Positions 42,713 through 54,008 of a stretch of 64,000 nucleotides of DNA are shown piece by piece. This DNA comes from Inonotus obliquus (lineage: Eukaryota; Basidiomycota; Agaricomycetes; Hymenochaetales; Hymenochaetaceae). Position 1 is the stretch's first letter, and each line of letters opens with the position of its first letter. The notes beneath the pieces were generated by a model. That model searched no databases, was not told the origin of the DNA, and saw only the letters and a list, made by a program, of their open reading frames with translations. Both the position numbers and the translations under genes were made by a program. The DNA lies in NCBI GenBank assembly GCA_032164295.1, contig JAJHTX010000003.1:3224001-3288000 (forward strand), given 5' to 3'.

Positions 42713-45273
42713 CTAACGAGTTTCTCTCACTCTTCAACGACTGCTTACGTCTAGGGCACCACCCAAAAACATGGCGAGCGGCGAAGGTAGTAATGATTCG
42801 CAAACCCAACAAGAAGGATCCTTTCGCGCCAAGGTCCTACAGACAAATCACACTGGAGGAGACGCTCGGTAAAATCATGGAGAAGATGATAGCTAACCGT
42901 CTGCAATTCCTGGCGAACACAGAGAAATGGCTACCGCTGAATCAATTCGGCGGACGCCAGGGCCACGCCGTTCACGACGCGGCCCTCTCACTAACTAACC
43001 TAGTGGAGACGGCATGGAGAAGGAACCTGAAGTGCTCGGCCCTAGCGGTCGACATTCAAGGCTTCTTCGACAAGGTCGAACCCACCAAGCTGAGGGAAAC
43101 CCTGGACTCCCTAGGCTGCCCGACGGACACGAACGCATGGATCTACTCCTTCATGACGAAGAGGGAAGTAGCCCTGTCTTTCGACGGCATCACCCTTGAC
43201 CCCCAGCCCAAACCCGATGTAGGAACACCACAAGGCTCCCCCATCTCCCCCATCCTAGCCACCATCTATGCCAGAGAAGCCCTAGAAGCCGCACGTCGAG
43301 TCGCAAGGACAGAAATCATAGCGTACGTGGATGACCACCTACTGGTAACCTGGTCTAGCGACTACGCCGAAAACTGCCGTGTACTGGCGAAGGCATGCAA
43401 ACTCCTCCGAGACAGACTCCGCAGCCGCAACATGGACATTGAGGCGGAGAAGTCAGACGTCATCCACTTCAGGCGACAACGAGACACCACTCCAGACGGG
43501 GCCGACTTAGTCGTCACACTGGAGGATGCAACGGTCAAGCCCCAATACCCCATGCGCTGGCTCGGCATCTGGTTCGACCCACACCTCAACTTCAGGGAAC
43601 ATACAGAGAGAATGAAGGCCAAAGCCTTCTCCACCCTAGCTGCCATGCGCCTCATCGCCAACACCCAGAGGGGGATGTCCCCTGAACTACTCCGCAGGCT
43701 ATACATCGCCTGCGTACAATCCATCCTCACCTGGGGATCAACGGTATGGTACCACGGCAGTCGTCAAAAGACGATTGTCGCCTCCCTCCAGAAAGTACAA
43801 GACAGCACCGCGAGATGGATCCTTGGGGTCTACCGCGGCGCGAACAGTATAACTACAAATTTCCTTATTTCTCTCCCTCCCCTTAAATTTTCTCTAGAAC
43901 TCTTGAAAACTAAAGCCGCCCTCAGACACTACCGTACACCACATAACCATGGGCTAAGGCCACTTTCCGCTCTTCGTAAAAAACATATAGGTAATAGAAA
44001 TAGTGTAATTTCCTTTTCTTTTAGAGACCGAGTGCCGAATGCCCAACCAGTTCCCGCGTACACGCATGCCCCCTGGGAAGAACCTCTGGCCTTCTCCGAA
44101 GGACGAGTACACTTCCACACCCCACCCACACCGACAGACTCCGACACACGCCAGGAATACATCCAAGCGGCGTTGGATCTGTCCGGTGACACTAGCCGCC
44201 TGCTAGTCTTCACGGACGGCTCAGTGAAAGCAACACAGGCGCGCCGCAAAGCGGGCGCCTCCTCAGTCATCCTCTACGACGGCAACACCATCGCCACAAG
44301 AAAGATGGCGGCAGCCGCTCTAACCACAGCCACGGACTGCGAGATCATGGCGCTGGCAACTGCGCCAACCTGGACAGCGCGCCACCTCCCCACATCAGAC
44401 ACACCCCTGAGGGAAATACACTTCCTCTCAGACTCACTACCGGCCCTCAACCTCCTCGAGAAATGGCAAAGCGTGCCAGGCGCACACCGACTCCAGGAAT
44501 GGAGGAAGGGAACTCAGACCCTGCTCGACGCCTTACCAACTGTGCATATCCACTTCCACTGGTGCCCCGGCCACGCGGGCATCAGCGGCAGTGAGTTGGC
44601 AGATAGGTTGGCAAAGGAAGCGGCGAACCTCCCCCCAACGAGCGAACTCCCCTCCACTGCCGCTCTGCTAGAGAAGGCAGTCGACAAACTCCTATCCTCC
44701 TGGAACGGCGAGATCAGCCGTTCTACAGACAACAGACCACAGTACCTCAGCATCAATGGCCCTGCCTCGAGGAAACCCAGAAAACTACTGAAGCTCGCCC
44801 GGCGCCGAAAGGACATTGCGCGCGTTGCCCAAGTACTATGCAACGCAGGCCCGTTTGGCGGCTTCTTCAAGCGGCTCCCCAGGGAGTATCGCCTACAACG
44901 CGGCATCACCATCCATTGTCGCTGGCACAACCACCCCCCATGGCCAGTACAATCCCCAGCACACATACTCGGCGGATGCGAGGTCCTGGCTAGGACGCTA
45001 AACTGGCCGGCCACCACGCGTCCGCCTGCACACTACACCGAATGGGCCGAGGATAGAAACCTCGGACCCCTTGCGGACTGGCTGAAGGAAACCACACCTT
45101 TCTTCATCACGGAACGAGCCTCGGCGTACGCGCGGATGGAAGAAGAGGGCCTGGACACTCGCGACGACCACATAGACTTAGGGATCGCACGCAACTACGC
45201 TCAAGAGGAACTGGGACCAGAGGCGGAGACGCCTCTGGAATGGGCACGGCAACTCACAAGGTCAGATTCTTAA
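42713..45273 (+). CDS. LINE reverse transcriptase and RNase H
   Basis: Open frame of 853 codons to the stop (first Met in this piece at 42793), continuing the interrupted frame of fragments 1 and 2. RT blocks: RKPNKKDPFAPRSYRQITLE, LNQFGGRQGHAVHDA, ALAVDIQGFFDKV, GTPQGSPISPIL and the catalytic YVDD (IIAYVDDHLLV). An I/Tad1-type RNase H follows: D (VFTDGSVKA), E (TDCEIMALA), D (FLSDSLPAL) and HWCPGHAGISGSELADRLAK. The C-terminus has a Cys/His cluster (HCRWHNHPPWP, HILGGC). The RNase H places it in the Tad1/I group of fungal LINEs. No stop inside, so it was young when interrupted, but the endonuclease is missing and it cannot be autonomous. Confidence 0.93.
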
Positions 45274-45522
45274 TTGTTTATGACTCGGTTATGTTTCCCT
45301 CCCCCCCGTTAAAATAGTTTCTGTTAACCCTTTCTAATTCCCCTACCTCCCCAGCGTCGCGCCCTTTAGTCCTTTCTTTAGAGCACCATACTACTACCTT
45401 TTTCTCTGCTTTTCTTACTTCACCACTCTTAGAGTTCACACCACCACGTAGATTTTGTCTGCCGCGCACTTGTAACTAGAATTACTGACGCGCGTAATAA
45501 ATACATTTTTAAAAAAAAAAAA

Positions 45523-45534
45523 GAACGAGTCCGG
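45523..45534 (+). repeat. LINE target duplication, right copy
   Basis: GAACGAGTCCGG directly after the poly(A) tract; pairs with 27577-27588. Confidence 0.95.
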
Positions 45535-46466
45535 ATCTGCCCGGCTGTTGTAAATGTGATCTACGAGATCTGCCTAAATAAGGAGAACTTTCAAGCTCCG
45601 ACGAAAATACCGCGCACTAGTTGAACTTTGGGATTGCCGACCCCCACAGCAAGTCTTGACTTGATCGCGCAGATCAATAAATGCCCAGAGGTGCCAAGCT
45701 GCCGATCATGGGCATTCTACTAATTTCTACCCGTTCCGTTGCTCTTCTAAGGGGATTCCGGCTATTCTATGCTATTCTATCTATTCTACCACTTTCTGGG
45801 GATCTGGTTTTTCCTGATGTGGAAAGCTGTACATCTGAGGACCTGCATTTGCTGGACCTTTGATAGTGACGGGGGGTTGCAAGACCCCTAATTAAGTCAT
45901 GATCTTATTCATCCTATCCCATCGGAAAGCAAGGCGTAGGGCGTGTGAGTAGAAGGCCGTTGGGGAGGGGGCGGGGAATCCAGCCGAGTTTCAGACCACC
46001 TGAGCGATTTGCAGTTTACGTTAAGAGAAAGAGCCTTTGTGGCGTATTCCTGAAGAGGACGAAACCAGCTATCGAGATTGTAAAGAATTCAGGAAGCACA
46101 GCACCATCCAATCAATTGAGCTTGATTCCATCATAACGCCGGCACTAATCTTTATCCAGCTTCGACAATGATATTGAGGCCCCCTCGAGTCTGACCCAAA
46201 AAGCGCTATCTACGTGGTTTTCAGAAGAAGTTGTGCCTCTGTAGGTTGTGGTAATAACGACTCCTTTGGACGTGACACGAGTATCTTGCGCTTGACTCGG
46301 AGGATCGCCAGGGATAGAGCAGCAAAGATGAAGGTTGCTTCGGGACATCCTTGTGGTCTTTGTAAACACGTGCCGCAAATCAGGGCGAGCCACGGCAAGT
46401 TCCTTTATCTGCACCATCGACACGACACAACCAGACCAATTGAGAGCAAGCTCTTCCATTATCAAG
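45535..46466. other. intergenic, no gene recognised
   Basis: Short open frames only. Around 45720-45800 there are several ATTCTA/TTCTAC words, similar in flavour to the foldback at 24412-24560 but without clear inverted arms. Confidence 0.45.
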
Positions 46467-46468
46467 TA

Positions 46469-46726
46469 CTGTAAGCGACTGTAAGGTCGCAACCGAGGTT
46501 TTGGCCGTTACAGGTCCTGTTGCTCCTTTTGCGAGCAACAGGAGCAGAGATACCCGTTACATGCCACAAAATAGGCAACCAGGAGAGATGTAGATTACAT
46601 GTAAACAAAATGTATTTATTTGGGTAGTTTGATAATGTCCGAATCGACCCTGCGTTACACGTTACAATTGCAACACAACACGAGCCATGTTACACGTTAC
46701 CGTTGCGACCTTACAGTCGCTTACAG
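46469..46726. mobile_element. TA-flanked MITE, 258 bp
   Basis: Terminal inverted repeats of about 24 bp: CTGTAAGCGACTGTAAGGTC plus GCAA at the left, and the reverse complement at the right (TTGCGACCTTACAGTCGCTTACAG). They are flanked by TA on both sides (46467-46468 and 46727-46728). The interior contains a palindrome CCTGTTGCTC...GAGCAACAGG. Size, TA duplication and lack of coding point to a Tc1/mariner-type MITE. Confidence 0.8.
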
Positions 46727-46736
46727 TAGGTGGAAA

Positions 46737-47249
46737 TTACCGACTAGTCCACCAATGATAGATACAGGTCACATAGGAAAGAAGCCATATTAATCCTATC
46801 ACCGTGCTTTCAAGCCCGAGCCTGCATGAATAGAATCCCGAAGATGACTTTGCTGAGGACAAGCTGACGAAATAATGATCTGAACTCGGAAAGTTGCCGA
46901 AATCGAAGGCAAGCGAGAGTAATGACGCGGGGGAGGAAAATCGAGAAAAGCAGTTCACTGCGTGGGGTTTTCCTCCCGGTTCTTCATCTATACTTGCTTG
47001 TCTGTCTAGATCTGGTTGATCGCCTTGAGCTGCCTGAAACGCCAGTCCTCGGGGATCGAGGATCGTTTGCGAGTATATAGAAGCTATATCCGAATCCGCA
47101 TCAAGGTGACCCGAAGGTATGAGTCTTTCTACCAATCGATACGACGCCTGATGTAGATCATCTATGAAAGCCGTCAATAGTGTGAAATGAGACTGACGAT
47201 GAAACAACCGAACCAAATTTGTTCCCGGACCTCTCAATGGACCTCTCAA
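46737..47249 (-). other. 170-codon open frame with C-terminal hydrophobic helix, overlapping locus C
   Basis: Overlaps the last exon of locus C in another frame and runs on to 46737, just beside the MITE. It ends with STVIGLIWLLSYVTCIYHWW, a good membrane-helix candidate. It might be an alternative 3' end of locus C reached by an unseen intron, or chance. Not counted as a gene. Confidence 0.2.
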
Positions 47250-48098
47250 CTGCTTTCTTCAGTTCCTCCGAAGAAGACTGGACTCTTGTCAACCCTCTCA
47301 CGGATGCCTGAGCCAATTCTCTGGCCTCGTTAATCTCTTCTACAGACGACTGAACCACGCTTTCCAGGCGTTGTAGATGCAGTCGCAGCTGGATCGATGA
47401 CTTGATCTGTGAAAAATCAGAAAAAAATATAATAAACAAGATTGATTTGTGACTCACAGTCAATCTCCTCACAGCATCGTCGAGCTCGGCCCCCAACTCA
47501 ACGATACGAGAGTAGTTAGAATCGCATGACATCATCTTGAAAATCCTGCGCCTTTTCGATTTGGTCATACGCTCTATGAACTGCTCAATCCCCTGCAAAG
47601 TTCTGGTGTCATGAGTACCGTCGTTGCTATATTATACTGTGTACGTACTGCGTAATTTCCAGAAGGTCTTCTTTCAGATCCTGTGCTTGTCCTGCACACG
47701 GATGAGACAATGCGTCATTGACGACGCCGAAGACATAGGCGATTTTGCGAGCAAGCTCCGCTTTTGCTTCTTCGCATGCGCGAACTTTCTGAAGTAGAAG
47801 ATAAGTCATAAATTGAAAGGCAAAATCGCACCGGAACTAAACCTACCTCAAGTCTATCCAGCAAAACAATCCCCACATCAAGCAGCGTCTGAATCTGATG
47901 TCCGCATCCGGGAACAAGACCTGCCATGTAGCGAAGCAGCTTTGCGCAGTTTCGGGCTATTGACAACGCATTTTTAGAAGAGCTATCGTCTGCGCTCCCA
48001 TCGCATCTTTGGCCATGAAAACGGAAACGATGAAGTAAGGAGTGAAGAAAAACGCGAGGACGGATGTATGCGAAGCGCCTTATGAATTTGCAAGACAT
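47158..48098 (-). CDS. helical-protein family locus C, complete
   Basis: Exons 48098-47847, 47788-47649, 47593-47458 and 47406-47158 give 258 residues. Exon 2 is 140 nt and intron phases are identical to loci A and B, 25-28 kb away. The N-terminus is basic (MSCKFIRRFAYIRPRVF), with the family block RYMAGLVPGCGHQIQTLLDV and then LLDRLE, then KIAYVFGVVNDAL, SNYSRIVELGAELDDAVRRL and an exon 4 coiled coil beginning IKSSIQLRLHLQRLESVV. An upstream in-frame Met (48308) would add 70 residues; the inner start was chosen because it matches the basic start of locus A. Function unknown. The gene lies between two TA-flanked MITEs. Confidence 0.65.
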
Positions 48099-48532
48099 GT
48101 TATGATGCGAATGGCCAATCCCGTACCAAAAGGTATGGTGGTGAGGCTTTATACCACCTTCTGAGACGTTCTGCAACAGTGTTGAGACCGAGTATGGAGT
48201 TAAAGACGCGGCTCGGGTCCTTAGGCCTACGTAGCCACTCAAAGCATCATATCCCGATGCATAGTCGTTGCGCCTGCTATCAGGTAAGAGAGTCTCCTTG
48301 TCACCCACATCTGTTGCCTACACCTAACATTCATTGACTGCCGACAGTGAAAGCGGGAAACACATTTCAAATTGCGATCGCCTCAGATAAGACGGCTATT
48401 GAATGCTTTCAAGGAGGAAACGGAGCCGATGCAGATATCGCAACAAATATCTAATTTCGGTAATCGCCTCGAGCCGGCCTTTCGGACCAGAGTACCCAAA
48501 ATAGGTGCTGTGAGGCGAAATCGGCTATGTTA

Positions 48533-48808
48533 CAGTCGTTCCGGAAAACCTTGTCCGAGGGGTGGTTTCTTTCTTTTGTGTGCCCGACAAAAAAGGAGAA
48601 AACGTCCAAATCCAGCTTCCCCTTTCCCCGGATAGTAAGGTATGATCGGCACGCGTCTCCGTGCATGCCCGGGGTTGCAGTGGGATGGCTTGCGTTGCTG
48701 ATCTTGGCGGATGGCGGGTAACCAGATTTGGATGTTTTCTCCTTTTTTGTCGGGCACACAAAAGAAAGAAAGAAACCACCCCTCGGACAAGGTTTTCCGG
48801 AACGACTG
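48533..48808. mobile_element. TA-flanked MITE with long inverted repeats, 276 bp
   Basis: About 80-bp nearly perfect terminal inverted repeats starting CAGTCGTTCCGGAAAACCTT, flanked by TA on both sides (48531-48532, 48809-48810). CAGT starts and TA duplications are typical of Tc1/mariner elements. The several short open frames here, on both strands, arise from the palindromic arms and encode similar Lys-rich peptides; they are not genes. It lies about 430 bp upstream of the locus C start. Confidence 0.88.
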
Positions 48809-48810
48809 TA

Positions 48811-49297
48811 AGGCGAGCACCAAAGAAAATAAACGCCTGGGACATGTAGCCGACTCTGATAGAGCTATGGAGAACAGAAACATGTTGCACGAATTATGGT
48901 CATGAAGCGAGGCGAGTCGGAGTATTGTTCATTCAGAGATTAGGTAATGGGCGGGCATTCAATTTGACGAAACGAACAGACCTAAGTACTTACAGTGCAC
49001 AGCAAGCGTGTGGGCCAGGCTATTCGTTGACACAACCTCCAGCTTTGCAGGATACCAGAGTAACCGCAAGGTTCTATGCATGGGTTAAGAGGGCCTATCC
49101 TTGACAGCGTGGAACTCAATTCGATTATCGAGTGTACCAGACGGCGGGATGTGTGGTGCAAAATACAAGAAATGGCTGACGACTTCGACTTGCCAGCCAC
49201 TTGGAATGAGCTTTTAAAGTCGAATCATTCGTCATGAAGCAAGTCCCGTATCTTTTGCACACTGCTTTCTGTCTCTCTCAACCTTCACGCTCGTTTT
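48811..49297. other. intergenic, no gene recognised
   Basis: Between the MITE and the plus-strand gene at 49298. Pyrimidine-rich near 49260-49295 (TTTCTGTCTCTCTC), as often seen before fungal start codons. Confidence 0.5.
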
Positions 49298-51608
49298 ATG
49301 TCTCGCGATAGTCAATTGCCTCCGCCAATTCGCGATCCTTCCGGGAAGATTTACATTGCCATTCCCGCTCCCTCGTTTGTTCTCGCTCAAGATGCTCCGG
49401 CCCCATCTTCGACTATAAGCAGTGAGCCTAGCTACATTTACGTTGAGTATACCTCAAACAGTCCGCACGAGCTGCCTGAGAGCTTTGCAGCGTACATATC
49501 GACTGAACTGGAGGGAGATGCGTCAGTTTGCGTTAAAGACTGGATGGTTCGTTTAGTCCGTTACTTGCTTTCAACTTTGGCTCACAAGTCCATAGACTAA
49601 GAGTTGTTCTGCCGAGCCACCTCCTGGTCATATTCCTTGGATAGGTGAAGTCCTACCAAGCTCCTCATCCGGGTCCATAACCACGTCTGCGGGCGAGACT
49701 ACCGAAACAACTCTACGAGATGCGCTTCCTTCCTTGAGTCTTACAAGTTCTTCGGTCTCTACGATAGAGATTCCTTCTATTGATAGCAGCAACATCTTGC
49801 TCAACGGATCCCTACCTTCTACTTGCTCCTCGGGCTGGTCAAGAGGCATTGTACCTCCACCTATGGGTGAGGCGAAGGCAGCAACAAGGGTCCGCAAGAA
49901 CAAGCCTTCTCTAACCTCAGCTTCCTGGAAGTCAATTGCTTCGGTCAAGCATCTCAAAGCTCCTGATCAGCGACGATATACGGTTTGCGTTACACCTATG
50001 TCTAAACGCCGAGAGGCATTAATCTTCAACCGTCGGCGGACGGTGGAGAAGTCTCAGAAAATCCGTCCACAGACCTTATCTATAATCAACCAGTCGACGC
50101 TTAAAAGCAAGATCATGACCAAGATCGACGAGCTTGATGATTTCTTCTCGGAGGGTCTGAAAACTATGGATTTGACAATGCGGCGGCTCGACGAAGAGCA
50201 GAGCAGAGTCGAGCCTCCCTCTCTGGTCGTCTCGACATCATCAGCAATCACTCCCGTTTCCCTTGATTCATGCGGAGAGCTGGGAACAATGATGCCTTCA
50301 CTGGCCCGCCGGCGTGGCAAGGCCTCACCTGGAACATTAAAACTCGACGATCACGCAGGTCTCGCACGGTCGACGATTGAGTATCCTGACCTCCCCACCG
50401 CTTTTCGCGTATCTCTTGAATCGATATCCGACGAGGATTACGAGATACCGAAATATCCTTTAATGAGTGTCAGCCCGAGGATGACAGCGGAACAGATGAT
50501 CAGCAGCTTGCGCGAACAAGTCAAAGGTCTCGGACCGAGCCGCCGCAAGATGGAGAAAGGTCCAGAAGTGTTTTCGACTCAGTGCAAGGAAGCGGAGACG
50601 TGGCTGGAGATTGAGCTAGAATGTAGTCCACGCAAGAGTAGGCTCCCAAACAAAGGGAGTAAACTTCATCGGAAACAAGCACACAAGCAGACGATTAACG
50701 GAACTGCAACTTCCTCATGCGACGACATTCCACTCCTCTCACACCTATTTCCTCTTCCTCCGAGCGACATGAAGCAAAGTAGCCGCTCAAAGTTGCCACA
50801 AATAGCGCAGTCTAGTCCTCCGGAACGTGTACAGCACCTTAACATGCGACTCTTCGGTTTGAGAGCCGGCAGTTGCGGGGATCAGAACTCGGTTACTCTT
50901 TCACCTGCAGCGAAGCCACGCAAGTCGATACTCTCCAACGGTTCCGTATCTAGCTCTGGTTCGGCAAAGAAGGTGCGCTTTTCAGACGGCGAGCCATTGA
51001 TCATTCCACCTCTTAAGAACATCTCAATTGATGTCCCTATCTCTTCGAATCCAACGAAGCGAATACCAGTCGCATCGCCAAAGCGTAAGCCGGTACCGTC
51101 ACTTAGTTCTGTCAAGTCCCCTGAATCGTCCCAACTTTCCCTCCCACCGACTCCGATGAAATCCTCCGCCACTCGGAGGTCTTCTCCTTTGAATCCCGCA
51201 GCGCAGCTTCAGATATCCACTCCAAGAACACAGCTAGCTTTCAAACGCACTGCGGCACGCTCTCAAAGCTTTTCGACTCCGGTTATTGGAATGATTCCCA
51301 AGAGGAGACCACTTATTTTCAGTTCCGTCAATGTTCCTAATCCCAAAGAAAATGTCGACGAGTCCAAAATGTTTGCACGACCTTTGAGCCTCGGGGATCT
51401 GAAAGAGAAAGAGAACCGCGAACGTTCATTCAGCGACAAACTAGCTACTCTCACAAAGCGGCGCAGCTACAGCGCGGGAACAGGCAATGTAGACAAGGAG
51501 AATCAGCGCGATTCGAAACTCGCGGAACTTGTTGCGCGCGAGATACAGAAGAAGGGAGGGAAGCGGAGCTTGCCGTTTCAGAATATGCTGAGTCGATTGC
51601 GTGGATAG
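49298..51608 (+). CDS. disordered Ser/Lys-rich protein with a possible PP1-docking motif
   Basis: Exon 1 49298-49546, exon 2 49596-51608 (donor GTTCGT, acceptor CATAG, phase 0) give 753 residues. No enzymatic domain recognised. The protein is basic and Ser/Pro-rich, with many short phospho-site-like patches. Features: a first part with YIYVEYTSNSPHELPESFAA; SQKIRPQTLSIINQSTLKSK followed by a short helical block (DELDDFFSEGLKTMDLTMRR); a second helix (RMTAEQMISSLREQVKGLGP); the motif SAKKVRFSDGEPLIIPP, where KVRF fits the RVxF rule for binding protein phosphatase 1; and a C-terminus with KLATLTKRRSYSAG and EIQKKGGKRSLPFQNML. I do not recognise an orthologue; a role as scaffold or PP1 regulator is inference from one motif. 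Confidence 0.7.
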
Positions 51609-52747
51609 AGGTGTTTATATTCGGGGTACTTGCTGTACGAGATGATGTCGACATGTCTTCTCTGCTTTGTCTTATTGTTTGTGACTGGTAGTCTGCTGTA
51701 GTTTGTGTTTTTCTTGCTTTGATGAATGCTTTCATACTTTCGTTTGATACCGCGTCTACTTCGGCAGGGAAGACGCTGCGTGACACGATTCCAATGAGTT
51801 TACTCTGACGAGTCCGACTGAGGAGAATGTACCGGGAATTGACTCTTGGGATTAATTCGGTAACCGTCGGTGATCCTTGAACCAAGTCATTGTCAAAGAA
51901 AAGACAGGAGAGAGAATCGTCACGATCGGAAGTACGCGGCTATTCTCCAGAAGAAAGTCAACAAGTCCGAGGTCCAAGTGCTGGACAATTAATGTTATTT
52001 TCCTTACGCACACGCGCATAGACGTCGCTATCGCTGCCCCTCCCTATTCTTGTATTGGGTCATCCCAGATTGATTGCAACATAGTCTAACTTCAGTTCCT
52101 CCGACATCTGTGCCTTTTGTTGTCGCTTTGTTTGTTTTTGCATCGCCTTTATTCACGAGCGTTGTACTTGTAAAGTTTTTATATTTGTGCAACTGTTATC
52201 TACTCCGAATCGCTGTTGAATGACACGTGAACTGGAATGAATTCCGTATAAAGGGTATTGGAAAGGAAGCCGTTCAGCGAAATCTGCGGTAACGTATATT
52301 AACATCGTGACAAAGGTCTGAATAAGAACTACTACATGCCATTAGAAGAAGCTAGATCCCAGCGATACAAGTTTGGTAAGAGCGGGAACATCAGGGCATA
52401 CACGGGTCGAGTGGTCCAAGTCATCGAATAGTAGAGTCAACCGGTGTATAGTAATATAACATACAGGACCACCTTGTTGGCAATGCGGTCATGATCGGAT
52501 ACAGACGGAGTCAGTATTGAACGGCTGAAGCACCCGCTGGTTATAGGCATAGAGAAGAGTAAGAGTCATGCTTATAGTAGTTGAAATGTGTGTCGCGTAC
52601 CAGTGGTGCATCCCAAATCGTTGTGATTCGGACCCAAAAACGAGCTTCCGTGAGTGTTACTGACAGGATAGTCCCCGGAAGACCATAGAGAATCCGCCCA
52701 TGGGTGTCGCAGAGCCATCTTCAGGGCCTGAATTCTTCGTTCTGTAA
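51609..52747. other. intergenic, no gene recognised
   Basis: 3' flanks of the gene at 49298 (plus) and of the F-box gene at 52748 (minus). A 144-codon minus frame (51451-51885) mostly lies antisense to the previous gene and is judged a shadow. Confidence 0.5.
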
Positions 52748-53791
52748 CTACTCTCCCAGCCCATCGTCTCGCAGCAAGACGACAATACCATCTGCTCTTC
52801 TGATTTGCGTCGCACGCTGTCCATACTCGTCTTTGGGGCTGCTAATCCAAAGATTCGCCCAACGTACTTCCGAAAGATTTCGAAGTTTTTGAGCCAAAAC
52901 ACGCGTCATGGCGTTTTCCAGGCGAACTACGTGGGAGTGATCGTAATTTGCGAAGCATAACGGGCAATCCGCCATTTCTCGTTCGTAACCTTCGGAAGGC
53001 TGTAGATGATCGATAGACCCAGCGTGTACTTGACGTTGTTCGAACAGTCGATTGTCATCGTCCAGAGCGGCATGAATGGAGAATAATTCAAGCTTATGGC
53101 AACCACTAAAGAATAGTGCTAGCTCGTGCTGAAGGGACTATCAACGGAAAAATCGAGCAGCTTGCAAAAGCGTACTCACAACATTCTTCTCCTTAATTGT
53201 TTCCACAGTCTCCCAAGGCTCATACGAGAGGCGTAAGCGGAGCAGGTTCGGAAAGGATACTACGGTCTCTCTCTCGAGTAACTGGTCTAGTTCCCATCGC
53301 CCGCGAATGTCAATGGACCGCAGCGTATTCGAGACCGGTAACTTATTGAGTGCTTTGAGTATGGACAGAGGTGGCCAAGGAGGACAAAACGACAGAGAAG
53401 TGAGCCGCGAGAAGCTTGATAGGTTCTCAATGAACAAGGAACGGTATGTTTTTAACGATTGTAGGAAGTCCGAGAGACCTTCGGACCATACTACTAAGTG
53501 TCTATCACTGTGGCGTTAGTCAAGTCCAAAGAAGAGTGCACCCACATCTCACCTCACTGGCAGTCCCTGTTCAGAGGATATCTTCTCCTTCGTGAAACCT
53601 GTTAGTGAGGTACTGAGTGCCTCATTCCTAAGTCTGTTCACTATCTCCTCGAAGACTTTCGATGCTTTTGCAAAGCCGTCTAGACACTTGAAATCCCCGA
53701 GAGGGGGGTTGAAGCAGTCCGGGCTCCAATGCCGCGCTATTGCGTGTCTCGCTATGAGTGCCCAGAGTTCGAGTGGGAAAGGCGATGGCAT
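52748..53791 (-). CDS. F-box-like protein
   Basis: Three or more exons on the minus strand. Exon 1 (from 53791) begins MPSPFPLELWALIARHAIAR, a degenerate F-box start, followed by FNPPLGDFKCLDGFAKASKV. Exon 2 (about 53515-53175) reads DRHLVVWSEGLSDFLQSL, LTSLSF, LRSIDIRG and LLRLRL, a Leu-rich part. Exon 3 (about 53135-52748) reads GCHKLELFSIHAAL, ALAFC-type residues and LRNLSEVRWANLW, comparable with LERVRW of the two F-box genes at the left end, so the three share ancestry. The stop is at 52748. Probable SCF adaptor of unknown substrate; divergence from copies 1 and 2 is large. Confidence 0.6.
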
Positions 53792-54008
53792 TGGTGATGG
53801 ATGGCAATACAGACAGACCGCTGGCCGTAGAATGCAAATTGCGCAATGAATGCAATCGCAAATGACAACCAGAACGAATCATGTGACTTTCTGGGACGAA
53901 ATAATATTAATCATACTACATAGCTTCGGCCCGCTGAGCCGCTGACGGAATGAATACTCCTACTTGACTTGAAAGTGACCATCATCAACTGTTATTCAAC
54001 CACGGAAA

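Larger units (their letters stand above)
42708..45522 (+). mobile_element. LINE fragment 3 of 3, with 3' UTR and poly(A)
   Basis: From the second ACTGC through the RT/RNase H frame to a 12-nt A tract (45511-45522) followed by the right 12-bp target duplication. The 3' UTR (45274-45510) has an AATAAATA word shortly before the tail. With the inserts removed the LINE is about 3.3 kb. Confidence 0.93.

Noticed and set aside
48451..48905. Cluster of six overlapping open frames on both strands encoding similar Lys-rich peptides
   Set aside because: They come from the two arms of the MITE at 48533-48808; the palindrome makes the same peptides appear on both strands.
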